Below are positions 1 through 10,473 of a stretch of 64,000 nt of DNA, in pieces. The translations under genes and the position numbers were made by a program. Source of the stretch: Trachythela sp. YZ-2020 (Eukaryota > Cnidaria > Anthozoa > Malacalcyonacea > Clavulariidae); contig JADLSH010000220.1 in NCBI GenBank assembly GCA_016169945.1, forward strand, positions 2,356,001 through 2,420,000, read 5' to 3'. Position 1 is the stretch's first letter, and each line of letters begins with the position of its first letter. The notes under the pieces were generated by a model that did not search any database, was not told the DNA's origin, and saw only the letters and a list, made by a program, of their open reading frames with translations.

Positions 1-1067
1 CCCAACGGTGGAACATCCGACATTCTAAAAGCAATATTAAACTATTATTATACAAAATACTATTTATAATCAAACAAAACACACGCAAATACCAGCAACA
101 GTCTCTTAATTTATCATTAAAATTCCAGAACGATTATTTGTTGCCAACGCAAGCCAAAATATTAAATTTGCCGCGCCAAATAGCGCTATTTTTCGTGAAC
201 CTACGGGCAAAATTTGAAAATAAGACAGCGGTAGAGACCCTGGTAACCTAGTAACAACTCAAGAATGTAAAATGGCAACAAGAACCGAAATAACGAGCAA
301 TGTTTTGCTTGTTTACGCTAGTTTAAGACTAGCTATATTTCAGCGCTTGATGGATTAAATTACGACGAATTTGCGGCATGAAAATGCTATATTTCACGTC
401 GTTCGGGAACAAGTTTAAGCCGGGATGCTGTAACGCCTTTAAATGTTGCTAAAAACAAAGTATTGTCCACCTCGAATTTTCCTAGACGTGGGCCCGTGCG
501 AAAAGTCGAACATATGTGGCCAAATTTACGTCTAGGAAAACCTCACTTCGTCAAATCATGTCAATTTGTTAGGCGTTTATATACAAGATAAGAATTATAA
601 ACACAGTCTCTCGGGAACATATCTGCGCTACTCGGATTGTCGGCAGATTTTCGGGAGTTGATAGTGGCCTAATTTGCTAAATTTTTAGACGTGGGCCCGT
701 AGAAATTCTTAACAGGATCTAATACAAAATGCGTATTTTGAATTTTCTCTTATCAAATCTATAGAAAGCCGCCATCTTGAATTTATTTGGTAGAAACCTA
801 ACGCGCATGCTTATCAGCCATGTTGTACATAATTTCTAGCCATGGCAAGGTTTATGGAAAAATATCTCGAAGTTTATAAACAAGCTCTTGGGCAGTTTGA
901 TTTGAAGTTTTGGGGCTAACCTATAGGATTAAACTAATCGGCTTTTGAACAACTTGCCCCGTTCTCCACTAAACGATTTTGGTCGCACGAAGCGAAAAGA
1001 TAGATTCGGCAATGTGATAAATTAGGTTAGCGAAAAGGATCTGTCCCTACTTTTTAGCGGCGAATTT
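1..1067. other. Non-coding stretch with a duplicated 15-mer
   Basis: No reading frame of interest was seen. The 15-mer TAGACGTGGGCCCGT occurs at about 483-497 and again at 686-700, and a partial reverse copy (ACGTCTAGG) lies near 529. This suggests an old, diverged repeat. It may include the 5' untranslated part of the non-LTR element that follows, but no boundary is visible. Confidence 0.4.
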
Positions 1068-1498
1068 TTGTCTGACAAAGCTGGCCAATTTATTATCATT
1101 TTCATCTCGCTTGGCGCGAACCGTGAAGTTCGACTACGCAACATGCTGGAAACTCGTGAGCAGTGGCGTTTATGGCCAACGATTTGGAGAAATTCATTAG
1201 AAAGTTTAAAAATATGGAAACCTAAGAAGTTTTATATCATGTTCATAGTTCCCAGCACCATGAACATAGTTCCCAGCAGTATTTCTATCTTTCAAAGTAG
1301 AAGAAGCGGAACAATGTCTGCAAAAATATGTATCCCTCCAACATTTGCTAAATCTGTATTAGAGGAGAATTTCTGGCCTAAATATGTTCATTGTAAGGTG
1401 TGGCAGCGAAAAGAGTCAATTCAAAAATCTGAATTGCATACTAGAAATGATAATACTATGACCCAAAGCTATAAGGGACCCTATTTGACTTTTGTATA
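1068..1498 (+). pseudogene. ORF1-like C-terminal remnant of the non-LTR element
   Basis: An open frame of about 143 codons without a convincing ATG start. Its second half (near 1320-1420) contains the string FAKSVLEENFWPKYVHCKVW, which resembles the conserved 'FWP..v.vr.w' C-terminus of ORF1 proteins from metazoan CR1/L2 elements. The first half looks frame-shifted and carries no recognisable domain. It abuts the endonuclease frame that starts at 1499. The assignment rests on position and this one motif, so it is moderate. Confidence 0.45.
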
Positions 1499-4121
1499 AT
1501 GGCCAATCAAATCCCTGTACGTACATCATCTAGAATATTTTCAGCGGATAAACCTAAACCACGCTATGCCTGCAGAAACCTAACTAAAGTTAATATTATA
1601 GGGCGTGAAGCCAGCAAGCCTAGACAAATTCCCAAATGTTTGGTGCTGAATGCTAGGTCGCTAGCTAAGCCGGATGCTTATCCTGCACTCTACACTGAAC
1701 TTAATAGTAACAATATTGATCTCTGTTTTATATCTGAAACATGGCTCCATTCAGTTATATCTAGTTCACTGATTTGCCCTCCTGAGTACTGTATCGCCAG
1801 GAAAGATCGGCAGGACATACGTGGAGGTGCAGTAGCGATACTTTGTAGGAACGATTGGAAAATGGAAAACATATTAGACGCAGATAATAGGTTTGAACGT
1901 CTTTGGGTGAAAATAATAACTAAAAACTCTATATTCAGTGTTGCAGCAATTTATCATCCTCCTGGTCATAGTTATGATGCCAAAGACTTAGTAGAATATT
2001 TGATTGATTCTTGTGAGCAAATATTATTGCGTGATCCAAATATGAACATAATCATTATATAAACAAATTAAATATTTATGATCTACTTAGTCAGCAATCC
2101 CTTATCCAAATGGTCAAATCACGTACGAGATGCAACAATATCCTAGATGTTTCGTAACTAATGTTTCGCACTATTGGAAAAAGTACAAGTGAGAAAAGGC
2201 TTACTGATCATAATATCATTATCACATTTCCGAAAGACGCTATAAAATCAGATAGAACAGATTAATTTATTCTTCAGAGATGTCCGAGACCATAGAAAGC
2301 AGAATATGTTCAGTGATTTGTCTGGGCTAGCCTACCCAGCTTTATGAAACTCTATGGCCTAAATTCGAGACTTTTTTTCCACTAATCAAAGTTCGATCAT
2401 CATCGCGTGACCCGCCGTTTATGTCTCCGCTTGTTAAACATCTGTTAAAAAAGAGAAATAAAGCTGTAAGAAAAAATGATGAAGAGACACTTATTCGGTT
2501 ACAAAATCAAATTAATCGTCTTATCCACTCCAATCAAGTTAACGCGGTTGAAAACGAGAAAAATGGATCTAAGAAATGGTGGAGTAGAGTCAACAGTATG
2601 ACTGGAAGAAAAGGAAACACTTTACCGGTTAGTTCTATAATAGAGCCAAGTGTAATAAACAGCTACTTTCAAGGTATAAATACTGACTCCAATTATTCTG
2701 CTCCCCAGTTGCTGTTGATTCCCACGCTCTCATTAGACAAGGTGTATAATTTTTTGCGGAAATTGAAACGCACAACTTCAGCTCCAGATGATTTACCGTA
2801 TTGGTTTTGGAAGACGTATGCGGTGATATTGACTCCTGTTATAACGAGAATATTTAATACTTCTCTGAAGAGTGGGAATATTCCGTTGTTTGGAAAAGAG
2901 CCGATATGATACCAAGCCCAAAAGAAAACTCAATCAATTCCTGTACCCAACTTAGACCTGTCTCATTAACAGATATTATTATGCGCCTGTTTGAGAGATG
3001 TGTTTATGAAAGTGAAGTCGCTGATGCTGTGTATGATTATATTGGGGCCTATCAGTTTGCTTATAAAAAAGGGCATAATTCTACCATGGCTCTAATAAAA
3101 AATCATGTAAATCATATAAAATGTCTTGACGAAGGTGCTAAATCAGTTAGAGTAATCTCATTTGACTTTAGTAAGGCATTTGACAGTGTCCCTCATGACA
3201 TTCTATTTAATAGAATCAAGAAAATACCTATTAATCCATATATTATAAACTGGATGATTGATTTCTTGAAAAACCGTAAACAGCGAGTGAAAGTTGATGG
3301 TGTCTCAACTGAATTTTTAGACATTAATCGTGGCGTACCTCAGGGGACTGTACTTGGACCTGTAATGTTTTCTATAATGGTCAATGATATCAAGGCCGTG
3401 AATCCCTCTAATGATTTATCTAAATTTGCCGATGATGTTACAATAATAGCACCAGTTTACTGATGACCACGAAGATTCAGCTGGAGGTGGAGGTGAAGTG
3501 GAAATTTGAAACTATGGTCAAACGAAAATAGAATGTCTTTAAATATGAAGAAAACTTATGAAATGATTGTTCCCGGAAGAGTGTCTGCTCCCTTACCAGA
3601 CCACATTCCATTCATAATACGAAAAGATTGGCCCAAAATACTGGGTGTCACGATTGAAGAAATACCAGGAAAATGGGATAAAAATTTCGATGTAATGATG
3701 AAGAAACTTTGTGGTAGAATGTATATTCTAAGAGTTTGTAAACATTATGGATTCTCTACGCAACAATTAGATCTTCTTTTCATAAGTCTTGTAATCTCCC
3801 TTTTCACCTTTGCAGTTGAAGTTTGGGGCGGAGCATCTTACCACAAATATGTAAGTCAGATTGATAAGTTTATAAATCGTGGTTACAGAAACGGGTACGT
3901 ATACCAGCAACCGATCAGATTTTAAAGCAATAATATCGAACAGAGACAAGAAATTATGGACTAAAATTACAAGTGATGATAATAATGCTTTACACATCCT
4001 TTTACCTAACAATATAAATCGACCTTTAAGACGGAGAGGTCATGACTTTGAACTACCAATTGTTAAAACTGAAAGGTTTAAAAACGATTTTATAAATAGA
4101 TGTCTTTTCAATTTTATATAA
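1499..4121 (+). pseudogene. EEP endonuclease-reverse transcriptase polyprotein, frameshifted
   Basis: The endonuclease part (1499-2062) reads VLNARSLAKPD, then LCFISETWLH and GGAVAILCRNDW, the usual N-terminal EEP motifs. The GDFN block is lost at about 2060, and a TDHN variant of the SDH motif appears near 2210 in another frame. The RT follows in two frames: 2421-2909 contains TTSAPDDLPYWFWK and 2906-3463 contains FDFSKAFDSVPHD, RGVPQGTVLGP and KFADDVT. The FADD catalytic pair is intact at about 3421-3435. 3506-4121 covers the thumb and C-terminal tail in two more frames. At least five frame changes show a dead copy. Confidence 0.88.
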
Positions 4122-4330
4122 ACTGTTCATATTTTTATATATTATAACCTTCGTAATTTTATAATTGAAGTAAATAATTCTGTAATAACCAAATTGTGGT
4201 ATTCTCACATGTAAACTCAGACGTTTGTTTTGAGTATTTCAATAAAGACTTATTATTATTATTATTATTATTATATAAAGCTTCTAAGGAATTCCTGTAA
4301 TTCGTTTGCCATCAACAATAAATAACCTCA

Positions 4331-4810
4331 CGAGTCTACTGCGTAGAGTGGAGTCCGGACAACGGAGTGCGGGCCTGTGCATTGCAAAGTGCGGACACCG
4401 GAGTGCTGATCCAGAGTGCTGACTCCGGGGTGCAGACTGCGGAAGGCGTACTGCGAATTGCGGACCCCGGAGTATGGACTGTGGAGACTGCGGAGTACGG
4501 CCTTCACAGGCGAAATGCGGAGTGCGGACTCTAGAGTGCGTACTACAGAGTGCGGATTCCAGAGTGCGGGTTGCTAAGTACTGACTTCAAAGTGCAAAAT
4601 GCGCATTGCGAAATGCGGAGTGCGAAATGCTGACTGTGGAATCTTGACTCCCGAGCGCAGACTCCAGATTGCGTGGTATTGAGTGCAAGGTCTGCAGTGC
4701 GGACTCTGGTGTGGACTGCGTAATGCTGACTCTGGAATGCGGACTCAGGAGTGCGGACTCCGTACTACGGACGGTCGAGTCCGGAGTTCGGACGGCGGAC
4801 TGCGTAGCCT
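4331..4810. repeat. Degenerate short-period satellite (GGAGTGCGGACTCC-like)
   Basis: About 480 bp of imperfect repeats of a unit close to GAGTGCGGACTC, with a period that drifts between roughly 12 and 18 bases. It is much more GC-rich than its surroundings. Related blocks occur at 13791-13940 (same strand) and weakly at 16128-16190 (reverse), so this is a dispersed repeat and not a single local expansion. Reading frames through it are composition artefacts. Confidence 0.85.
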
Positions 4811-4813
4811 GCA

Positions 4814-5375
4814 TATTTATTTATTTATTTATTTATTCATTTGTCACACACATAAGAGATATACATTTACATAGAATTATAACAATAACAATAACTAGAA
4901 ACGTTGTGACAGGAGAAGAAAACAGAAACTGAATTCCAATTGATATTCGACCCCTTAACAATTAATGGACATACGAGAACTAAGAAGACAAACGTGCACG
5001 AACATAACACAGAGTACAACTTAACATATAGGATACTACTGTACAAGAGTATAATTATCTATGGTGGTATGTAGGTAGACAGTTTGAGTGTAGATGGTGC
5101 TTGAAGATCTGTAGGGAATGGGTGGCTTTGATGTTCGGTGGCAGATTGTTCCAGAGGATGACAGTGCGTGGGAAATAGGAGTGTTGGAAAAACTCTTGAT
5201 TATTTGAGACGATTCTGTTATAGTTGTTAGGGTCGAAATTGCGTCTGGAATAGGGGTTAGTTGCAGGTGTAAGGTATTGGTTAAAGGTGACATTAAGAAG
5301 GTTGTTTCTGATTTTGTGTAATAGTGTTAGATCATAAAGTTCACGCCTGTGTTCAAGTGCGAGAATGTTTAAGAG
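4814..5375 (-). mobile_element. 3' fragment of a non-LTR retrotransposon, minus strand
   Basis: The minus strand encodes the C-terminal tail typical of CR1/L2 reverse transcriptases (HRRELYDLTLLHKIRNN, then RNFDPNNYN and VILWNNLPPNIKA) from about 5360 down to 5055. It is followed by 3' UTR and an (AAAT)n tail that appears as TTTA repeats at 4814-4838. It is 5'-truncated near 5375, as is usual for dead-on-arrival insertions. Homology to RT tails elsewhere in the window (45.7 kb, 58.2 kb) supports the call. Confidence 0.8.
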
Positions 5376-5463
5376 GAGATTTTTTAGTAAATCGAGAAAC
5401 TCGCGCACAAAAATACCGTGATCCTTTGCGCGAAAACGAAGGAATTTGCTGCGTTTTGCACAA

Positions 5464-7098
5464 TAGTCTAGGACCTGTAAAGGAGTTTGTATGCATTTCA
5501 TTTAGGACAGATTATCTCAACTGTTTTAGGGTAAAATGACCATGGCGGTCAACATGGCATATGTGCCAAAACCCGAATCCGGGGCGAAAGTCCTGAAAAT
5601 GACCACGCCCAGAAACGGCACTGTCGGCATAGCTCTAAATCCTGAACTGCCAAAGCTACAGCCTTTCTGAATTGCTTATAGTGTTTAGAATGGTTGCTTT
5701 TATGGGTGATCACTGGAGGGTGAGATTTGTCTAGGTATCATATTTTACAAGAAAATGACTATGCACCATCCCAGGTCAACTGCTAATTATGCATCAAATT
5801 ACCCATTCACCTGGCAAAGTCTATGTTTTCTTATTTCCCAAACATTTTTGTCATAGGATGAAAAAATATGCTTATTTTAATATAATTATTATAAATTTCA
5901 TAAGGAATGATATTGTTTTGTTGAGATATAACACATTTCATTTCACTTACCCCCCGCCAGAACACGATTTCAGCTATATTTTGCCGATTTGTTTGCTTTT
6001 TATCGCCGAGCCTCGACCAAGTTTCGTCGGGTTTTGGAGTAGTGCCATGTATTTTATATTCGATTTTGTGTCCTTCGACATTTCCTCAATTATGTAGCCA
6101 TTGCAATGTCTCGCAGCTTCTCTGCCCGATAAATGCCACTTCTTCATACACATCTGTATTTATATTACAGTATCCAAAAATAATTGATTGTAGAATAGTC
6201 CCAATCGAAAATTGAAAGCTTTACTCCCATTTGGGAGTGAAACCTTCCTCGTTCATCAAGAACGAGAATCTAAAACAAAAGGTTCAAAATAATTTGAAAG
6301 TCTCGCGCAATCTTCACGAAAACTCCTCGTGGGCAACATTACAGGGGGGGGAAACATTTTCACGAATACGTTGGGTGGTGCAAAAATATTGCGTAAATCT
6401 CTGGTTTCTTTTTTATAGCTAAAGGAAACCAGAAAAATACAAAATTACGCGAATATTTGTTTATTTTGTCATAAAACATATAAACAGTTAAACACACGAA
6501 CATTACTTTGGGAGTTTGGGTTGCTGTGATCGCGAACAAACGTATTCGTGAAAATGTTTCCCCCCCTGTAATGTTGCCCACGAGCGGTTTTCGTGAAGAT
6601 TGCGCGAGATTTTCAAATTATTTTGAACTTTTTGTTTTCAACAAAACAATATCATTCCTTATGAAATTTATAATAATTATATTAAAATAAGCATATTTTT
6701 TCATCCTATGACAAAAATGTTTGGGAAATAAGACAACATAGACTTTGCCAGGTGAATGAGTAATTTGATGCATAATTAGCAGTTGACCTGGGATGGTGCA
6801 TAGTCATTTTCTTGTAAAATATGATACCTAGACAAATTTCACCCTCCAGTGACCACCCATAAAAGCAACCATTCTAAACACTATAAGCAATTCAGAAAGG
6901 CTGTAGCTTTGGCGGTTCAGGATTTAGAGGTATGCCGACAGTGCCGTTTCTGGGCGTGGTCATTTTCAGGACTTTCGCCCCGGATTCGGGTTTTGGCACA
7001 TATGCCATGTTGACCGCCATGGTCATTTTACCCTAAAACAGTTGAGATAATCTGTCCTAAATGAAATGCATACAAACTCCTTTACAGGTCCTAGACTA
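5464..7098. mobile_element. Large palindromic DNA element, TAGTCTAGG ends, 3-bp target duplication
   Basis: The left arm from 5464 (TAGTCTAGGACCTGTAAAGG) reappears reverse-complemented at the right end (CCTTTACAGGTCCTAGACTA, ending at 7098). The arms match for several hundred bases, up to the C-run pair near 6340 and 6560. CAA flanks both ends (5461-5463 and 7099-7101), consistent with a 3-bp duplication. The right arm lacks about 320 bp of the left arm (roughly 5940-6260). No transposase frame is visible, so it is non-autonomous. A second copy lies at 51903-55070. Confidence 0.85.
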
Positions 7099-7101
7099 CA
7101 A

Positions 7102-9184
7102 TGGCGGGTGTAATGTTGAGTTCGATGAGTTGGCGTCTAAATTTTTGGGCGAAAACTGCTCATATTTAAAAAGAAATACTTCTGATGAAGTCTTCATAAC
7201 ACTATTAGTATGTCCGAAGTTTGTACAAGGTTTCCACAGTGATTAACGAAGGAAACAGGTTCTTTCAATCCGTGAAGGAGTGATGTTCTACAACCGAAGA
7301 CTCCCAGGTATGACAACTTTTCCTACTCTGTTTTTACATTATACTATCTTATTTCATATCAAATTTCTTTTAAAAATACAGTATTTGACTAGAATATGTA
7401 GCTCTGTTAAACTAGTCACGTCTCTGTAACTTGATGATCTATCAGCTTTCATTTACCTTTCGAAAGTATTTTGTTTTGGTTTCTTATCATTGTCTTATGG
7501 ATTCCATGATTGTTTTATTCATTTTCACATAATATTTTGTAATAAACCTTAGTTATTTTCTTATATTTACTGAACTATGGTACTCTCAGTACTGTCTAAT
7601 GAAAATTGACACTTCCTACAAGTGTGATTGAACTAATATTTTCAATATTCTATAATTGTAATTTCAATGACATTTGGCTCATTGGCTACTGACTTCTACT
7701 TAACTAAAAGTCTATAAAAATCCAAATTTCTATTAAGATATGTGTCCTCCAGTTGTAAGCTCAAAATTCATTAAGTTAAGGTACTCAAGTTTAAAACTAC
7801 AGATTTTGAAGGAAATCCAAAGGGAGGCCTCTTGGATATTTTTGTATTTTTGACTTCAGGTCTTCTAATTTGTTACCATTTAACAAGAAATGATATATCT
7901 TGTCATTTTTGCTCTAAAATAGCAAAATTTATTGTTACCATTCGAAATAGGTGCACATTAGCTTACAACGATCCTAATAGTGGCACTAAAATTGGAAATA
8001 TAACTGGAAAAAATATTAGCTGAGAAATATTGATATTCTTGTCATGTAATATAGATTGATAATTGCAAAATGAGCCTAAAAGGGTTGTGTTGGGTATTCT
8101 AATCTGCTAAATATTCTATATAACTATCACGCGCAGGCTAAACTTCTTGTTAATGTAAGATTTAGATATAATACTTCAAAATGAGTTTGTTTTGAAAAAA
8201 ATCGAAGGGGTGGTCCTCGGAGGAATTTGCCAATTTTCATTGGCATTCCTTATTTCTTTGCATGATAATCTATTAAGGTGGCTCAATGCTGTTTGTTAAT
8301 CTAGTGCTAGGAAATGTGTATTTGGACTTCTGAAAATCTGTGAATAAGCATTTTTTATTATGTCAAAAAGTTATCCAACAGTTATCATAGTGTTAGTGCA
8401 TGTTCGAAATTGAATAGAAGGTTGCTATGGCAACAACAATAAGGAGTTGACTATTAATTGATATTTTTACAAAATAGCACGATGTCTACAAAACAGTTAC
8501 ACTGTACATGGAAAATTATATAATAATCACCCATCAATTTGCAATGTGACCCTGTTTGTTATTATACTACTATTCCGAATAGCAATCTGAGATCATATTA
8601 ACACAAGAAATTCATGCTTAGCTGTAAAATTGTTTTCATAGCACCACAGTATGCAGCATACCTATAGGCCTACTGTATACCCACTTTAAAAATTAGACTA
8701 CTCTGAGATATACACATGCATGCCATGAGTCTATTCCTGAAAGTCTTTCAGTAATCATTATAGATGAACTTGCTTTTCTTCTTTAGGACAATTAAATCAG
8801 CTTACCCCCCACCCCCACACACAGTCCAGATTATATTTTGCAGTGCAAATTCACCAATGTGATTCCTGACAGAATTGATTTAAGCTGTTTTCCAGGGTGA
8901 ACCTGCAAGTTGTCTTGCATATTTATCATACTATTATTCTCTTTAGGTGTTTGAAATTTCATCCTATAAAGCAAAAGTGATGTGTGAAGAGCTTTATCTA
9001 TCAACAGTGGTACCACAACTTCTAAGCTGCTACAAATTACTCTCTGTTTATATAAAAAATCAGATTGGTAGCCTTTAAGAGATTATCTTAGTTTATTGAA
9101 AAAGACAATTTCTGTAATAATATCATTATTAACAATTTTCCTCGTTTCTGATTGGCTAAGAACATCGAAATTTTCTCTTAATTC
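7102..9184. other. AT-rich non-coding region
   Basis: About 2 kb without a convincing reading frame, domain or strong repeat. Composition is AT-rich with a short CCCCCCACCCCCACAC tract near 8806. It may be intergenic or intronic. Confidence 0.4.
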
Positions 9185-9252
9185 TTTTTACTAGGGGTAT
9201 TTGGGAGAAAATACCACATGTGGTATTTTCTCCCAAATACCCCTAGTAAAAA
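9185..9252. repeat. Perfect 68-nt palindrome with no loop
   Basis: The sequence runs TTTTTACTAGGGGTATTTGG... to ...CCAAATACCCCTAGTAAAAA and is self-complementary from end to end, centred between 9218 and 9219 (CCACA/TGTGG). It sits at the edge of a second hairpin (9300-9475) and probably forms part of a compound foldback element whose outer parts include GATTGGCT near 9150. Confidence 0.9.
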
Positions 9253-9299
9253 TTTTATTAGTATAATTTTATTTTTATAGTATTTTCCTTGTTAATAAT

Positions 9300-9475
9300 G
9301 ATATTAATACGAAATAGCACTTGTTCTCGAAGTATTAATGAAAAATTGCACTTGTGTTTGGCGAAATATTCGTAATACCGCTCGTGCTTCGCACTCGCGG
9401 TATTACGAATATTTCGCCAAACACGCGTGCAATTTTTCATTAATACTTCTCGAACCGTGCTATTTCCTATACTAA
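9300..9475. repeat. Long hairpin (foldback MITE) with GC-rich centre
   Basis: The arms pair over about 75 bases. GATATTAATACGAAATAGCA on the left is answered by TGCTATTTCCTATACTAATA on the right, and the inner part (TTTGGCGAAATATTCGTAAT) pairs almost perfectly. The apex is CGCTCGTGCTTCGCACTCGCGG. The same architecture, an AT-rich stem with a GAGCGAAGCGAG-type apex, recurs at 28.85, 48.93, 52.4 and 52.9 kb. Confidence 0.8.
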
Positions 9476-9499
9476 TACTATTTGTTATAATAAATATCA

Positions 9500-10319
9500 G
9501 TTGTCAATTACAGTTGTTGAGAGTTAGGTGCAATATGGAATCTCACTTGACCATAAAGATTAACTATTACTAAATGAGGAACTTTGATGCATTTTTAGCC
9601 AGTGCTTGATTTTGTTAATGAAAAATATCACTTGTGTAAATTGAAATAAACATACAAATATTTGTAAGCATTGTTTAGTTTGTTGGCATTCTATGAAAAG
9701 TAGCATCAGAACTCAGCAAGATGGGAGGCATGGGAGTACACACTGTATAACAGCTACTTTATATCAATTCCAGGTGAAATTTTCAAAGCCTACTTTGCTT
9801 AGTCAACATAACAGGAAATTTAATAGGAAAATCTAGAGTTCATGGTGCTATGGCGATAGTACTTAAAGACAGTTTAGAACTAATCTCTAAGCAGTGTGCT
9901 GCAGATTACCCTGGGTGCCAGTTGTTTTCAGGTTTTTTGACTGCAGATCGAACTTCGTCAAAAGTCAAAACTAAGTAAAATTTTACAAAGTATTAAACGT
10001 TAAACACTAAGGAGTTAAACGAAATTTCCCACATTTCTATTCACTACTTTCATGATGTGCAACGTAAACCAAATTTCCATACATTGGCAGCCCTTTTAGA
10101 GCCATATCATTACCCACATATTTCAATGTTTCATGTTTGCCCACAACGAACAGCACTAGAAAAACGCAATTACGCATGAATGCGTGATCGCCATTCTTTT
10201 AGAACTAACCGATTAAAAACAACACAGAATATATCCAGTGTCCCTATATTGTAATACTCTTTCTTGTTGACATCCTCAAATTGTATTTACATCAATATTT
10301 GCAGTCTTTTACAACTATA
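9500..10319. other. Non-coding stretch before the retroelement
   Basis: No coding potential or clear repeat was seen. It runs to the 3' side of the minus-strand retroelement, whose own 3' end could not be recognised here. Confidence 0.35.
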
Positions 10320-10473
10320 AATTCGAAGGCAAACACTCATCCCACGCATCGTGTGATTTCCACATTGATTTCCATAGCCGGACAATTACGTAATGTAAAA
10401 ACAAAAGCCTGGTTACTAAGTTTTGAGCGTTTTTGACAAAAAATACGCGAGTTTCTAAAAAATCTCCTCTTAA

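Larger units (their letters stand above)
1068..4273 (+). mobile_element. Degenerate non-LTR retrotransposon (EEP-RT, CR1/L2-like), nearly full length
   Basis: Successive frames on the plus strand read an ORF1-like tail, an endonuclease/exonuclease/phosphatase domain and a reverse transcriptase. The element ends with AATAAA at 4241 and a (TTA)n run at 4250-4273. A microsatellite tail instead of poly(A) is typical of the CR1/L2 group. The 5' boundary is uncertain. Several frameshifts and lost segments make it inactive. It is the longest of at least seven non-LTR pieces in the window. Confidence 0.88.

Noticed and set aside
4587..4932. Ser/Thr/Gln-rich minus-strand and Cys-rich plus-strand frames
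   Set aside because: Produced by the short-period GC-rich satellite; no codon structure independent of the repeat.
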